A stretch of 64,000 nucleotides of DNA from Demequina subtropica (GCF_000971235.1 NZ_BBMB01000001.1:62001-126000); one strand, 5' to 3'. Shown: positions 45,211-54,072, counted from the first letter of the stretch. Notes: generated from the sequence alone by a model not told the origin. Numbers and translations: made by a program.

Positions 45211-45621
45211 TCAGGTGGCGGGCGCGCCGCGGAACCACGCCGAGGCGCGACGTGTCGACAGCAGCCCGATGACGACGAGCGCGAGCGGGATCTCGATCGC
45301 CGCCTGCAGCGCGAAGGTGCCGCCGATCTTCCCGAGCCCGTAGGCCGCGGCGGCGATCCGCACGACCATCACCAGGATGACCAGCACGCGCGCGCCCTGG
45401 GATCCCATCGCGAGCCCCGCGGCGACGGCGGCGGTGAACACCGCGACCGCGAGCGTGGTGAGGCCGTACCAGAGCAGGTTGCCGGCCTCGATCTCGTCGC
45501 TGAGGTCCTCGGGGTGGTAGTAGAGCCAGATGAGCGCGACTCCCGCGATGAGGTCCATCGCGGCGGCGAGCCACGTGAGCGCCGAGACGAGAGTGACGGA
45601 TCCTGGTCGGTCCTGTGCCAT
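45211..45621 (-). CDS. Four-helix membrane protein (paralogue A)
   Basis: 136 aa from ATG 45621 (AAGGAG upstream). Four predicted membrane helices with the recurring pattern PGSVTLVSALTWLAAAMDLIAGVALIWL and a central AMGSQGARVLVILVMVVRIAAA. It matches the neighbouring protein at 45660-46067 along its length, so the pair arose by tandem duplication. No known family recognised. It converges on the rpsP-khpA terminator. Confidence 0.7.
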   Translation of the reverse strand: MAQDRPGSVTLVSALTWLAAAMDLIAGVALIWLYYHPEDLSDEIEAGNLLWYGLTTLAVAVFTAAVAAGLAMGSQGARVLVILVMVVRIAAAAYGLGKIGGTFALQAAIEIPLALVVIGLLSTRRASAWFRGAPAT

Positions 45622-45659
45622 GGCCTGCTCCTTCGTAGCGGCGCGCCCCGCGCCTGCTC

Positions 45660-46067
45660 TCAGGATGACCGGAAGTACGCGAAAGCGCGCGGCGTCGCGA
45701 GCGCGACGATCACCAGCACCGAGCCGAGCATCTGCCCCGGGACCTGCCAGCGCACGAGCTCGCCCAGGACGCTCGTCGCGTACACCGCGGCGACGATGCG
45801 GCCCGCCATGAGGAGCATCACCAGCACGCGCGAGAGCTGGGAGCCCGCGGCGATGCCGAGCGCGAAGGCCGCCGCGAGGAGCCCGCTCGCGAGCAGCGCG
45901 AAGCCGTAGCCGCGCGTCTCGGACTCGGTCAGCGGGATCGTCGCGCGCTGCATGTGCAGGCTGAGCCACACGAAGGCCGCGCCCGTCACCAGGTCGGTGA
46001 CGGCAGCCACCCACGTGAGGATCACGGCGAACGTGACGCCCGCCGGGCGCCCCACGGTCTCGGCCAT
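45660..46067 (-). CDS. Four-helix membrane protein (paralogue B)
   Basis: 135 aa from ATG 46067, preceded by GGAGAGGAG. Same four-helix plan as paralogue A: AGVTFAVILTWVAAVTDLVTG, AAGSQLSRVLVMLLMAGRIVAA and a short charged end. Both lie on the minus strand between khpA and rimM, breaking up an operon that is usually continuous in actinobacteria. Function unknown. Confidence 0.7.
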   Translation of the reverse strand: MAETVGRPAGVTFAVILTWVAAVTDLVTGAAFVWLSLHMQRATIPLTESETRGYGFALLASGLLAAAFALGIAAGSQLSRVLVMLLMAGRIVAAVYATSVLGELVRWQVPGQMLGSVLVIVALATPRAFAYFRSS

Positions 46068-46141
46068 CGTGCTCCTCTCCGGATTCGGGTCCACGCTAGC
46101 GTGCGGCGGGGTCCGTTCCGGGGTGAAAGTACGCTGGTGTC

Positions 46142-46675
46142 ATGAGATTGACCGTCGCCCGCATCGGCCGTGCCCATGGGCTCAAGGGGGAGGTGTCCGT
46201 CGAGCTGCGGACCGACATCCCCGAGGAGCGCCTGGTTCCCGGCGAGGTGTTCGAGACCGAGCCCCCGTCCGCCGGCCCCCTCACCGTCGCGCGCGCGCGC
46301 GTCCAGGCGGGGCGCTGGTACGTCCAGTTCGAGGAGCTGGGCGACCGCAACGCCGCCGAGGCCGCGCGAGGCGTCGCCCTCACCATCGACGGCGCCGAGT
46401 CCGACGAGGAGGACGCCTGGTACGTCCACGAGCTCGTGGGCCTTGCGGCGGTGCGTCCGGACGGCAGCGCCGTGGGTGAGGTGGTGGACCTGGTGACGAT
46501 GCCCGCGCAGGACCTCCTGGTGGTCAAGCAGGCCGGGGGCCACCGCGCGATGATCCCGTTCGTCGAGGAGTTCGTGCCCGAGGTCGACCTCGAGGGCCGG
46601 CGCGTCGTGCTGACGCCGCCGTACGGGCTCCTGGCGGGCGAGGAGCCGGAGTCGACAGGGGAGACCGTGTCATGA
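46142..46675 (+). CDS. rimM: Ribosome maturation factor RimM
   Basis: 177 aa. N-terminal barrel with [21 protein letters not shown], then a PRC-barrel with [22 protein letters not shown] and [11 protein letters not shown] near the end. It helps assemble the 30S head. TACGCT (46130-46135) lies 6 nt before the ATG with no ribosome site, suggesting its own leaderless promoter after the operon was interrupted. Overlaps trmD by 4 bp. Confidence 0.95.
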   Translation: MRLTVARIGRAHGLKGEVSVELRTDIPEERLVPGEVFETEPPSAGPLTVARARVQAGRWYVQFEELGDRNAAEAARGVALTIDGAESDEEDAWYVHELVGLAAVRPDGSAVGEVVDLVTMPAQDLLVVKQAGGHRAMIPFVEEFVPEVDLEGRRVVLTPPYGLLAGEEPESTGETVS

Positions 46676-47400
46676 GGATGCGGATCGACGTCGTCACGAT
46701 CTTCCCCGAGTTCTTCGGGGTGCTCGACGTGTCGCTCCTGGGCAAGGCGCGCCAGAGCGAGCTCGTGGAGACGCATGTCCACGACCTCCGCGACTACGCG
46801 GCGTTCAAGGCGGACGGGTCGCCCGACGTGCACCGCACGGTGGACGACGCCCCGTTCGGCGGCGGCGCCGGCATGGTGATGAAGCCCGACGTGTGGGGCA
46901 AGGCGCTCGACGACGTCCTCAAGCCCACCGGCGTGCTCGTGATCCCGTCGCCCGCCGGCGTCCCCTTCACGCAGGCCCTCGCGGCCGAGCTCTCCGAGGC
47001 GCCGCAGCTGGTCTTCGCGTGCGGTCGCTACGAGGGCATCGACGCACGCGTCGCCGAGCACTACGCCCAGGACGGCTACCGCGTGGTCGAGGCGAGCCTG
47101 GGCGACTACGTCCTCAACGGGGGAGAGGTCGCCGCGGTCGCGATGATCGAGGCCATCACGCGGCTCATCCCGGGCTTCATGGGCAACGCCCAGTCGATCG
47201 TCGAGGAGTCCCACGCGGATGGCCTGCTCGAGTACCCCTCGTACACGAGGCCGGCATCGTGGCGGGGCCTCGACGTCCCGGACATCCTGCTGAGCGGGCA
47301 TCACGCGCGGATCGCGGAGTGGCGCCACGCGCAGCAGCTCGAGCGCACGCGCGAGCGCCGTCCCGATCTGCTGCCGCCCGCGGAGGGCGGCGCCTGGTGA
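46672..47400 (+). CDS. trmD: tRNA (guanine-N1-)-methyltransferase TrmD
   Basis: 242 aa. [23 protein letters not shown] opens the SPOUT fold; [29 protein letters not shown] and [27 protein letters not shown] form the trefoil-knot S-adenosylmethionine site; the C-terminal domain includes [14 protein letters not shown]. It methylates G37 of tRNAs, preventing frameshifts. Start overlaps the rimM stop as ATGA. Confidence 0.97.
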   Translation: MRMRIDVVTIFPEFFGVLDVSLLGKARQSELVETHVHDLRDYAAFKADGSPDVHRTVDDAPFGGGAGMVMKPDVWGKALDDVLKPTGVLVIPSPAGVPFTQALAAELSEAPQLVFACGRYEGIDARVAEHYAQDGYRVVEASLGDYVLNGGEVAAVAMIEAITRLIPGFMGNAQSIVEESHADGLLEYPSYTRPASWRGLDVPDILLSGHHARIAEWRHAQQLERTRERRPDLLPPAEGGAW

Positions 47401-47582
47401 CGATGCGGGACCCCCGGTCCCTCGCATCGTCCGGGCACGGTGTGGCAGAATAGATCCTCGGTGCGCGCGGAGCCATGACCTGCCACAGGGGGTCGGGCTC
47501 ACGACGCGACGCATCATCCATTACCGATCGCCGCAAGGCGGATACCGTATGTGACCTGTGGCATGTGCGAGGAGAGACAGTC
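47401..47582 (+). promoter_or_regulatory. Hairpin and structured leader between trmD and rplS
   Basis: Right after the trmD stop, 47401-47430 can fold (CGATGCG...GGGAC against GTCCC...CGCATCG). A weak -10 (CAGAAT, 47446-47451) follows. The ~120-nt leader holds TGCCACAGG (47481-47489), complementary to CCTGTGGCA (47555-47563), which lies just before the GAGGAGA ribosome site. This could be a control structure, but is unproven. Confidence 0.4.
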
Positions 47583-47930
47583 ATGCAGAAGCTTGACAAC
47601 GTGGTCGCGGGCCAGCTCCGCGACGACATCCCGGCGTTCCGCGCCGGTGACACCGTGAAGGTCCACGTCAAGGTCATCGAGGGCAACCGCTCGCGTGTCC
47701 AGGTGTTCCAGGGCATCGTGATCGCGCGTGCCGGCCAGGGCATCGGCGAGACCTTCACCGTGCGCAAGATCTCGTTCGGCGTCGGCGTCGAGCGCCTCTT
47801 CCCGGTGCACGCCCCCACGATCGAGAAGATCGAGGTCGAGCGTCGCGGCGACGTGCGTCGCGCGAAGCTCTACTACCTCCGCGGCCTCCGCGGCAAGGCG
47901 GCTCGCATCCGCGAGAAGCGCGAGAACTAA
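47583..47930 (+). CDS. rplS: 50S ribosomal protein L19
   Basis: 115 aa, full family length. [38 protein letters not shown] and [18 protein letters not shown] are diagnostic, with the basic C-terminus [18 protein letters not shown]. It sits at the 30S-50S interface. GAGGAGA lies before ATG 47583. A 12-bp hairpin follows 22 nt after its stop and overlaps the beginning of the lepB frame. Confidence 0.97.
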   Translation: MQKLDNVVAGQLRDDIPAFRAGDTVKVHVKVIEGNRSRVQVFQGIVIARAGQGIGETFTVRKISFGVGVERLFPVHAPTIEKIEVERRGDVRRAKLYYLRGLRGKAARIREKREN

Positions 47931-47931
47931 G

Positions 47932-48669
47932 ATCGCCACCAGCGCCGACGCACCGGCGGAGGGCTCCCCCTCCGCCGGTCGTCGTGCGTGGGGCTGGGCG
48001 AAGGAGATCGTCCTCGTCATCGCGAGCGCCCTGCTGCTCTCGCTGGTGATCAAGACGTTCTTCTTCCAGTCCTTCTACATCCCCTCGGAGTCGATGGAGC
48101 CGGCCCTCATCAAGGGCGACCGGATCCTCGTCACCAAGTGGCGGCCCGACCCGCTGGCGCTGCGCCGCGGCGACGTGGTGGTCTTCAAGGACCCCGCGAA
48201 CTGGCTCGGGGCGCCCGTCGACAACGACACCGCGCTCGAGCGGGTCGCCAAGGACATCCTCACCTGGACGGGCCTGCTTCCCGAGGACGCGGGCGAGCAC
48301 CTGGTCAAGCGCGTGATCGGCCTGCCGGGCGACGTGGTCGAGTGCACCGACCCCGACGGTCAGGTGACCGTCAACGGCGAGGCGCTCGACGAGACGTACA
48401 TCGCCGAGGGCTCGCGCGCGTGCGGCACCGAGTTCCGCGTCGAGGTCCCCGAGGACTACATCTGGGTCATGGGTGACAACCGCGACCACAGCGCCGACTC
48501 GCGTGCGCACATGGGCGACCCGGGCGGCGGCACGGTCCCGCTCGACAACGTGGTGGGCACCACGTTCGCCGTCGTCTGGCCCTTCGACCGCTTCGGCGGC
48601 GTCGGCAACCCGTGGGGCGACGACGCCCCGTCGACGGACGATGCCGCCGCCACCTCCGCCGCGGAGTGA
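47932..48669 (+). CDS. lepB: Signal peptidase I
   Basis: About 245 aa; the start is uncertain. After the rplS stop the frame has no ATG, GTG or TTG before the membrane helix (KEIVLVIASALLLSLVIKTFFF); the boundary given is an ATC codon, the first codon wholly after that stop. Catalytic Ser lies in IPSESMEPAL and the general-base Lys in HLVKRVIGLPGD; box E is MGDNRDHSADSR. It cleaves signal peptides of exported proteins outside the membrane. A perfect hairpin (47952-47979) covers the presumed N-terminal codons. A GTG at 47728 lies inside rplS and is not credible. Confidence 0.85.
   Translation: MATSADAPAEGSPSAGRRAWGWAKEIVLVIASALLLSLVIKTFFFQSFYIPSESMEPALIKGDRILVTKWRPDPLALRRGDVVVFKDPANWLGAPVDNDTALERVAKDILTWTGLLPEDAGEHLVKRVIGLPGDVVECTDPDGQVTVNGEALDETYIAEGSRACGTEFRVEVPEDYIWVMGDNRDHSADSRAHMGDPGGGTVPLDNVVGTTFAVVWPFDRFGGVGNPWGDDAPSTDDAAATSAAE
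47952..47979 (+). terminator. 12-bp hairpin after rplS
   Basis: ACCGGCGGAGGG (47952-47963) pairs fully with CCCTCCGCCGGT (47968-47979) around a 4-nt loop (CTCC). It starts 21 nt after the rplS stop, as a terminator or attenuator would, but no T-run follows. It overlaps the lepB frame. Confidence 0.6.
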
Positions 48670-48670
48670 C

Positions 48671-49321
48671 GTGACGGTCTCGCTCAAGCACGAGGCGGAG
48701 CTCTGGGATGCCGGCTTCCGCGTGGTCGCGGGGATCGACGAGGTGGGCCGTGGCGCCCTCGCCGGCCCCGTCTCCGTCGGCATCGCCGCGGTGACCCGCT
48801 GCGACGCCTGGCCCGAGGGCCTCACCGACTCGAAGCTGCTGAGCGCGGCACGCCGTGAGGCGCTGATCGCGCCCCTCGCGGAGTTCGGCGCCGCGCGCGC
48901 CGTGGGGCACGCCTCGTCCCGCGAGATCGACGCGATCGGGATCGTCGCGGCGCTGCGCCTCGCCGCGCGCAGGGCGCTCGACGCGATGCCGCTGGAGATC
49001 GACGCCGTCCTGCTGGACGGCACCCACGACTGGCTCACGCCGCCGCCCGCGGACCTCTTCGCGGACGATGCGGAGGAGTGGGCCGCGCCGCCCGTGACCA
49101 TGGTGGTCAAGGGAGACCGCGCGTGCGCATCGATCGCGGCGGCATCCGTGCTGGCGAAGGTCGAACGCGACGCCCTCATGGCCGCCGCGCACGCCGAGCA
49201 CCCCGTCTACGGCTGGGAGAGCAACAAGGGCTACGGCGCGGCCGCGCACCTCGACGCGCTGCGCGAGCACGGGCCCTCGCCGCTGCATCGCGTGTCCTGG
49301 AAGCTGCCGTTCCGCGCATGA
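48671..49321 (+). CDS. rnhB: Ribonuclease HII
   Basis: 216 aa from GTG 48671, 1 bp after the lepB stop. GIDEVGRGALAGPV holds the first catalytic Asp-Glu pair; VLLDGTHDW and VVKGDRACASIAAASVLAKVERD supply the rest, and GWESNKGYGAAAHLDALREHGPSPLHR closes the family fold. It removes ribonucleotides from DNA and RNA primers. Length normal. Probably one transcript with lepB. Confidence 0.95.
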   Translation: MTVSLKHEAELWDAGFRVVAGIDEVGRGALAGPVSVGIAAVTRCDAWPEGLTDSKLLSAARREALIAPLAEFGAARAVGHASSREIDAIGIVAALRLAARRALDAMPLEIDAVLLDGTHDWLTPPPADLFADDAEEWAAPPVTMVVKGDRACASIAAASVLAKVERDALMAAAHAEHPVYGWESNKGYGAAAHLDALREHGPSPLHRVSWKLPFRA

Positions 49322-49389
49322 CGCCAGGTCCCGGCGACCTTCCGGCGCGGGACTCGCACATCGGCGGCGGTTCGCGCCATCATTGACGG

Positions 49390-49713
49390 GTGAGCCACGA
49401 AGACCTCGAGAACTACGAGACCGAAGCCGAGCTCGCCCTCTACCGCGAGTACCGGGACGTCGTCGGGCTGTTCCAGTACGTCGTGGAGACGGAGCGTCGG
49501 TTCTACCTGTGCAACAAGGTCGATCTGCAGGTCAAAGCCTCGGGCGGCGACATCTACTTCGAGGTCACCATGGCCGATGCCTGGGTGTGGGATGTCTATC
49601 GCAGCGCGCGCCTGGTGAAGAACGTGCGGGTGGTGACCTTCAAGGACGTCAACATCGAGGAGCTCGCGCGCGACGACGACCTCCCCGACATCCGCCAGCT
49701 GCGCGGCCGCTGA
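49390..49713 (+). CDS. DUF2469 family protein
   Basis: 107 aa, highly conserved actinobacterial protein of unknown function usually found after rnhB. EDLENYETEAELALYREYRDVVG, YFEVTMADAWVWDVYRSARLVK and VRVVTFKDVNIEEL are its invariant blocks. It has no membrane segment. CATCAT (49378-49383) lies 6 nt before GTG 49390 with no ribosome site, again suggesting a leaderless message. Confidence 0.92.
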   Translation: MSHEDLENYETEAELALYREYRDVVGLFQYVVETERRFYLCNKVDLQVKASGGDIYFEVTMADAWVWDVYRSARLVKNVRVVTFKDVNIEELARDDDLPDIRQLRGR

Positions 49714-49725
49714 GCCGCGCCGCCC

Positions 49726-49760
49726 TTGCGGCGAAGTTGCAGAGACTGCAAGAATGCAGT
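49726..49760 (+). promoter_or_regulatory. tetR promoter with overlapping operator palindromes
   Basis: -35 TTGCGG (49726-49731) and -10 AAGAAT (49750-49755) are 18 bp apart. The spacer holds TTGCAGAGACTGCAA (49737-49751), a palindrome with arms TTGCAG and CTGCAA, overlapping ACTGCA-AGAA-TGCAGT (49745-49760). The 14-mer TTGCAGAGACTGCA recurs in reverse before the second efflux pump. Confidence 0.8.
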
Positions 49761-49761
49761 C

Positions 49762-50385
49762 ATGTCCTCCACCCCGGCACCCCTCGGCCTGCGCGAGCGC
49801 AACCGCGTGCGGCGCACGCGAAGGGTCGAGCGCGCCGCCCTCGAGCTCGCGCTCGAGCACGGTGTCGACCACGTGACGGTGGACATGATCTGCGAGGCGA
49901 GCGACATCTCGGCGAGGACGTACTTCAACTACTTCGGCACCAAGGAGGGGGCGCTGCTCGGCCTCGGCCAGGCGCCCCTCGCGGAGCCCGACGTCGAGGC
50001 GTTCGTCGCCTCTCGCGGGCCCATCTTCGAGGAGCTCCTGCGGCTCATCGCCTCGGGGTTCGTCGCGAGCAACCCCGATCGCGAGATCTTCCTCATGCGC
50101 AGGCGCCTGTTCGCGCAGGAGCCGGAGCTGCAGGGCCTGCAGCTCGCCCGCGTCGCGGGGAAGCGCCAGGCGCTCACCCGGATCGTCGAGCGTCGCCTCG
50201 CGGGCGAGCGGCCCGATGCGCCCGCGTGGGAGCTCGCCGACGAGGCCCAGCTGGTGGTGGCCGTCGTGACCGGGGCGTTCCCGCTCGCGAGCCGCCTCTG
50301 GCTCGAGCGCGATGACCTCGAGGCCGAGATCGACGACGCCATCGCCGAGGTGCTGGCGCGGGTGCGCGGCATCGTCGCCCCGTAG
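49762..50385 (+). CDS. TetR family transcriptional regulator
   Basis: 207 aa from ATG 49762, 6 nt after the -10, so probably leaderless. The DNA-binding domain is RRVERAALELALEHGVDHVTVDMICEASDISARTYFNYFGTKE, a typical TetR helix-turn-helix; the rest is the ligand-binding helical domain. It directly precedes an MFS pump and its operator is shared with the second pump at 52255, so it most likely represses itself and both pumps until a drug-like inducer binds. Confidence 0.9.
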   Translation: MSSTPAPLGLRERNRVRRTRRVERAALELALEHGVDHVTVDMICEASDISARTYFNYFGTKEGALLGLGQAPLAEPDVEAFVASRGPIFEELLRLIASGFVASNPDREIFLMRRRLFAQEPELQGLQLARVAGKRQALTRIVERRLAGERPDAPAWELADEAQLVVAVVTGAFPLASRLWLERDDLEAEIDDAIAEVLARVRGIVAP

Positions 50386-50438
50386 CAGGGACGGCTCCCG
50401 CCGCGCGGACCGCGCGGGAAAAGCGCAGTATGGCAGGT

Positions 50439-52067
50439 ATGACGCCACCGGAAGACGCGACCGCCGTCAGCCGCAGGGAGATCCTGCTCGTCATGGTCGG
50501 CCTGATGACCGCCATGCTCCTCTCCGCCCTCGACCAGACCATCTTCTCGACCGCGCTGCCCACGATCGTGGGGGAGCTCGACGGCGTCGACCACATGCTG
50601 TGGGTCACCACGGCGTACATCCTCGCCGCGACCGTGATGATGCCCGTCTACGGCAAGCTCGGCGACCTCATCGGCCGCAAGTCGCTGTTCATCGGCGCGA
50701 TCGCGGTGTTCATCGTCGGCTCGGTCGTGGGCGCGCTCGCCACCGCGATGCCCGAGCTCATCCTGGGACGTGCGATCCAGGGCCTGGGCGGCGGCGGGCT
50801 CATGATCCTGTCGCAGGCGGTGATCGCGGACATCGTGCCGGCGCGCGAGCGAGCGCGGTACATGGGGCTCATGGGGGCGGCGTTCGCGGTGTCGTCGGTC
50901 GTCGGCCCGCTGCTGGGAGGGTGGTTCACCGACGGTCCCGGCTGGCAGTGGTGCCTGTGGATCAACGTGCCGCTGGGCGCGCTCGCCATCGGCTCGGTGA
51001 TGTTCTTCCTGCACCCGAACCCTCAGGACCGCGGGCGTCCGACCCTCGACGTCGCGGGCATGGTCCTGCTCGCGATCGCCGCATCGTGCCTGGTGCTGTT
51101 CACCTCGTGGGGCGGGGGTCACTACGAGTGGACGGACCCGATCATCATCGGGCTGATCGTCGCCACCGTGGTCGCGGGCGTGGTCTTCGTGCTCGTGGAG
51201 CGCCGGGCCAAGGAGCCCGTGATGCCGCTCATGCTCTTCGGGCGCCGCAACTTCAACCTCACCACGGCGGCGGGCCTGCTGATCGGCATCGCGATGTTCG
51301 GCACGCTCGCCTACATGCCCACCTACCTGCAGATGGTGGGCCAGGTGGGCGCGACCCAGGCCGGCCTGCTCATGATCCCGATGATGGGTGCGATGCTGCC
51401 CACCTCGATCATCGTCGGCAACGCCGTGTCGCGCACGGGCCGCTACAAGCGCTACCCGATCATGGGCGCCGCGATCGTGACGGTGGGCCTGTTCCTGCTG
51501 TCGACCATGACCCCCGAGCGAGGGCTGTGGCTCACGTGCCTGTACCTCGCGGTGTTCGGCCTGGGGCTGGGCATGATGATGCAGACGCTCGTGCTCATCG
51601 TGCAGAACACGTTCCCCATCACCATGGTCGGCACCGCCACGGCGGCCAACAACTTCTTCCGCCAGATCGGCGCCTCGCTCGGCGCGGCCGTCGTCGGCTC
51701 GATCTTCACCAACAACCTCATCGACCTGCTCACGGAGCGCATCCCGCCCGACGTCGCCGCGGGAGGCATCGAGGGCGCCAACTCCATCACGCCCGAGATC
51801 GTCGGGACCCTCCCGCAGGAGGCGCAGGACATCATCATCGGCTCGTACAACGATGCGCTCACCCCCGTGTTCCTGTCGATCGTGCCGCTCGCGCTGCTCG
51901 CGCTGGTGCTGCTGGTGTTCGTGAAGGAGGTGCCACTGCGCACCTCGTCCCGCGAGGACGCGGTGCCGGAGTCCTTCGAGGTGGACGGCGGATCGGCGGC
52001 GTACCTCGAGCGCCACGACGGCGAGGCCGAGGGCGCGGGGGAGCCGCAGGAGGGCGCCCGGGCCTGA
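50439..52067 (+). CDS. MFS drug efflux transporter, DHA2/EmrB-QacA family (first copy)
   Basis: 542 aa, fourteen predicted helices. Motif A in GKLGDLIGRKSLFI, motif C in GLMGAAFAVSSVVGPLLGGWF and the N-terminal ALDQTIFSTALPTIVGEL are typical of proton-driven DHA2 multidrug exporters. I use ATG 50439, because CAGTAT (50426-50431) would be a -10 seven bases before; ATG 50430 overlaps that hexamer. Ends with a charged acidic tail containing DAVPESFEVDGGSAAYLE, repeated in the second pump. Substrates unknown. Confidence 0.92.
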   Translation: MTPPEDATAVSRREILLVMVGLMTAMLLSALDQTIFSTALPTIVGELDGVDHMLWVTTAYILAATVMMPVYGKLGDLIGRKSLFIGAIAVFIVGSVVGALATAMPELILGRAIQGLGGGGLMILSQAVIADIVPARERARYMGLMGAAFAVSSVVGPLLGGWFTDGPGWQWCLWINVPLGALAIGSVMFFLHPNPQDRGRPTLDVAGMVLLAIAASCLVLFTSWGGGHYEWTDPIIIGLIVATVVAGVVFVLVERRAKEPVMPLMLFGRRNFNLTTAAGLLIGIAMFGTLAYMPTYLQMVGQVGATQAGLLMIPMMGAMLPTSIIVGNAVSRTGRYKRYPIMGAAIVTVGLFLLSTMTPERGLWLTCLYLAVFGLGLGMMMQTLVLIVQNTFPITMVGTATAANNFFRQIGASLGAAVVGSIFTNNLIDLLTERIPPDVAAGGIEGANSITPEIVGTLPQEAQDIIIGSYNDALTPVFLSIVPLALLALVLLVFVKEVPLRTSSREDAVPESFEVDGGSAAYLERHDGEAEGAGEPQEGARA

Positions 52068-52127
52068 CGCCGCGCGGGGCGCGGGGACGATGCCGGGAAG
52101 GCGATCGGCGACGCGCCTGCTCTGCAC

Positions 52128-52157
52128 TTGACGCAAAAATGCAGTCTCTGCAAGGAT
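52128..52157 (+). promoter_or_regulatory. Promoter of the second MFS gene with TetR operator
   Basis: -35 TTGACG (52128-52133), -10 AAGGAT (52152-52157), spacer 18 bp. TGCAGTCTCTGCAA (52140-52153) lies in the spacer and is the exact reverse complement of 14 bp in the tetR operator. The same position relative to the promoter predicts direct repression. Confidence 0.82.
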
Positions 52158-52254
52158 GCTCATGTTGCACGACGTGACGGCGCGGCTCGCGCCCGTGGTG
52201 CACCCGATCCCCACCGGCGCCCAGCGCCCCGCGTCCCCACCGGAAAAGAGAACA

Positions 52255-53883
52255 ATGACGACCACGCTCGACAGGTCCGCGACGGCGCCCGCCGCGACCA
52301 GGGGTGTCATCCCCGTCTTCATCGGCCTCATGACGGCGATGCTGCTCGCGTCCCTCAGCCAGACCATCTTCGCCACGGCGCTGCCCACGATCGTGGGGGA
52401 GCTCGACGGCGTGGACCACATGCTCTGGGTGACCACGGCGTACATCCTCGCGTCGACGATCATGATCCCGGTCTACGGCAAGCTCGGCGACCTCATCGGC
52501 CGCAAGCACCTCTTCATCGCGGCGATCTCGATCTTCGTGATCGGATCGATCGTCGGCGGCCTCGCGACCTCGATGCCGCTGCTCATCGCCGCCCGCGCGA
52601 TCCAGGGCATCGGCGGCGGCGGCCTGATGATCCTGTCGCAGGCGATCATCGCCGACATCGTGCCGGCGCGGGAGCGCGGCAAGTACATGGGCATCATGGG
52701 CGCCGCGTTCGCGGTGTCCTCCGTCGCGGGCCCGCTGCTCGGTGGCTGGTTCACCGAGGGCATCGGCTGGCGCTGGGGCCTCTGGATCAACATCCCGCTG
52801 GGCGCCCTCGCGATCGTCATGGCCGCGGCCTTCCTCCACCCGGCTCCCGAGGACCGCGCCAAGCCGCGCCTCGACCTCGCCGGCATGGCGCTGCTCGCGA
52901 TCGCGACCACCGCGATCGTGCTCGTGACGTCCTTCGGCGGCCGCACGTACGCGTGGGACTCGCCGCAGATCATCGGCCTCGGGGCCGTCACGGTGGTCGC
53001 CGCCGTGGCGTTCGTGCTGGTCGAGCGCCGCGCGGCCGAGCCGGTGATGCCGCTGCACCTGTTCCGCTCGCGCACGTTCAACCTCACCACCATCGCGGGC
53101 ATGCTCACGGGCGTCGGCCTGTTCGGCGTGATCGGCTACATGCCCACGTACCTCCAGATGGTGGCCTCCGTCGACGCGACCGAGGCCGGGCTGCTCACGG
53201 CGCCGATGATGCTCACGATGCTGGTGACCTCGACCGTGACGGGCTTCATCGTGTCGCGGACCGGCCGGTACAAGTGGTACCCCGTGGTCGGCTCGGTGCT
53301 CATCGCGGTCTCGCTGTACCTGCTGTCGACCCTGGAGTTCGACACCTCGATCTGGACCACCGTCGCGTACCTCGCGATGCTGGGCCTGGGCCTCGGGTTC
53401 TCGATGCAGACCATCGTGCTCATGGTCCAGAACGCGTTCCCGCTGCGCATCGTGGGCACCGCGACCGCGGGCAACAACTACTTCCGCCAGGTGGGCGCGT
53501 CGCTCGGCACCGCGGTGGTGGGCTCGATGTTCACCACGCGCCTGCTCGACCTCCTGGCCGAGCGGCTCCCCGCCGAGGCGCTCCAGTCCGGCGGCGGCTC
53601 CAACTCGCTCACGCCCGCGGCCGTCGCCGAGCTGCCCGACCAGATCCACGACATCATCGTGGGCGCGTACAACGACGCGCTGACGCCGGCGTTCCTGCTC
53701 ATGGCCCCGCTCGCGGTGATCGGCGCGGTGCTGCTGCTGTTCGTCGAGGAGACGCCGCTGCGCACCACGGTCGCGAAGGACGCGGTGCCCGAGTCGCTCG
53801 AGGTCGATGGCGCCAGCTCCGAGTACCTCGAGCCGCGTGAGGCCGAGGCCGTCGAGGAGGGCGCGGTGCCCGCGCGCCGCTGA
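52255..53883 (+). CDS. MFS drug efflux transporter, DHA2/EmrB-QacA family (second copy)
   Basis: 542 aa from ATG 52255; ATG 52162 or 52156 would add ~30 residues without clear support. Strongly similar to the first pump throughout: SLSQTIFATALPTIVGEL, GKLGDLIGRKHLFI, GIMGAAFAVSSVAGPLLGGWF and the tail DAVPESLEVDGASSEYLE. Fourteen helices, proton-driven export of drugs or metabolites. Its promoter holds the TetR operator. A 14-bp hairpin terminates the gene. The tandem copies suggest recent duplication. Confidence 0.92.
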   Translation: MTTTLDRSATAPAATRGVIPVFIGLMTAMLLASLSQTIFATALPTIVGELDGVDHMLWVTTAYILASTIMIPVYGKLGDLIGRKHLFIAAISIFVIGSIVGGLATSMPLLIAARAIQGIGGGGLMILSQAIIADIVPARERGKYMGIMGAAFAVSSVAGPLLGGWFTEGIGWRWGLWINIPLGALAIVMAAAFLHPAPEDRAKPRLDLAGMALLAIATTAIVLVTSFGGRTYAWDSPQIIGLGAVTVVAAVAFVLVERRAAEPVMPLHLFRSRTFNLTTIAGMLTGVGLFGVIGYMPTYLQMVASVDATEAGLLTAPMMLTMLVTSTVTGFIVSRTGRYKWYPVVGSVLIAVSLYLLSTLEFDTSIWTTVAYLAMLGLGLGFSMQTIVLMVQNAFPLRIVGTATAGNNYFRQVGASLGTAVVGSMFTTRLLDLLAERLPAEALQSGGGSNSLTPAAVAELPDQIHDIIVGAYNDALTPAFLLMAPLAVIGAVLLLFVEETPLRTTVAKDAVPESLEVDGASSEYLEPREAEAVEEGAVPARR

Positions 53884-53892
53884 CACGCCGAG

Positions 53893-53924
53893 GAGAGGGC
53901 GGGGAGGATGCTCCCCGCCCTCTC
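53893..53924 (+). terminator. Terminator hairpin after the efflux operon
   Basis: GAGAGGGCGGGGAG (53893-53906) pairs fully with CTCCCCGCCCTCTC (53911-53924) around GATG. No U-run, as is common in GC-rich actinobacteria. Confidence 0.8.
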
Positions 53925-54072
53925 GTCGTGTCCGGGGACGATGCGACGAGCGGTCACCGCGACCGGCGCCGATGTGCACGGCCCGCATGGGCACGGAGCC
54001 CGTCCACATGTCGCGCGACGTCCCGCCGCGCCGTGCCCGCGCATCGTCCACCGTGGGTCGCGGAGGTGGCGC

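Noticed and set aside
47728-47931. GTG inside rplS as the lepB start
   Set aside because: The extra 68 residues are a frame-shifted copy of rplS with no family similarity.
49929-52463. 844-residue minus-strand frame opposite tetR and the first MFS gene
   Set aside because: Low-complexity His/Arg/Asp mirror of real coding strand, no start signal.
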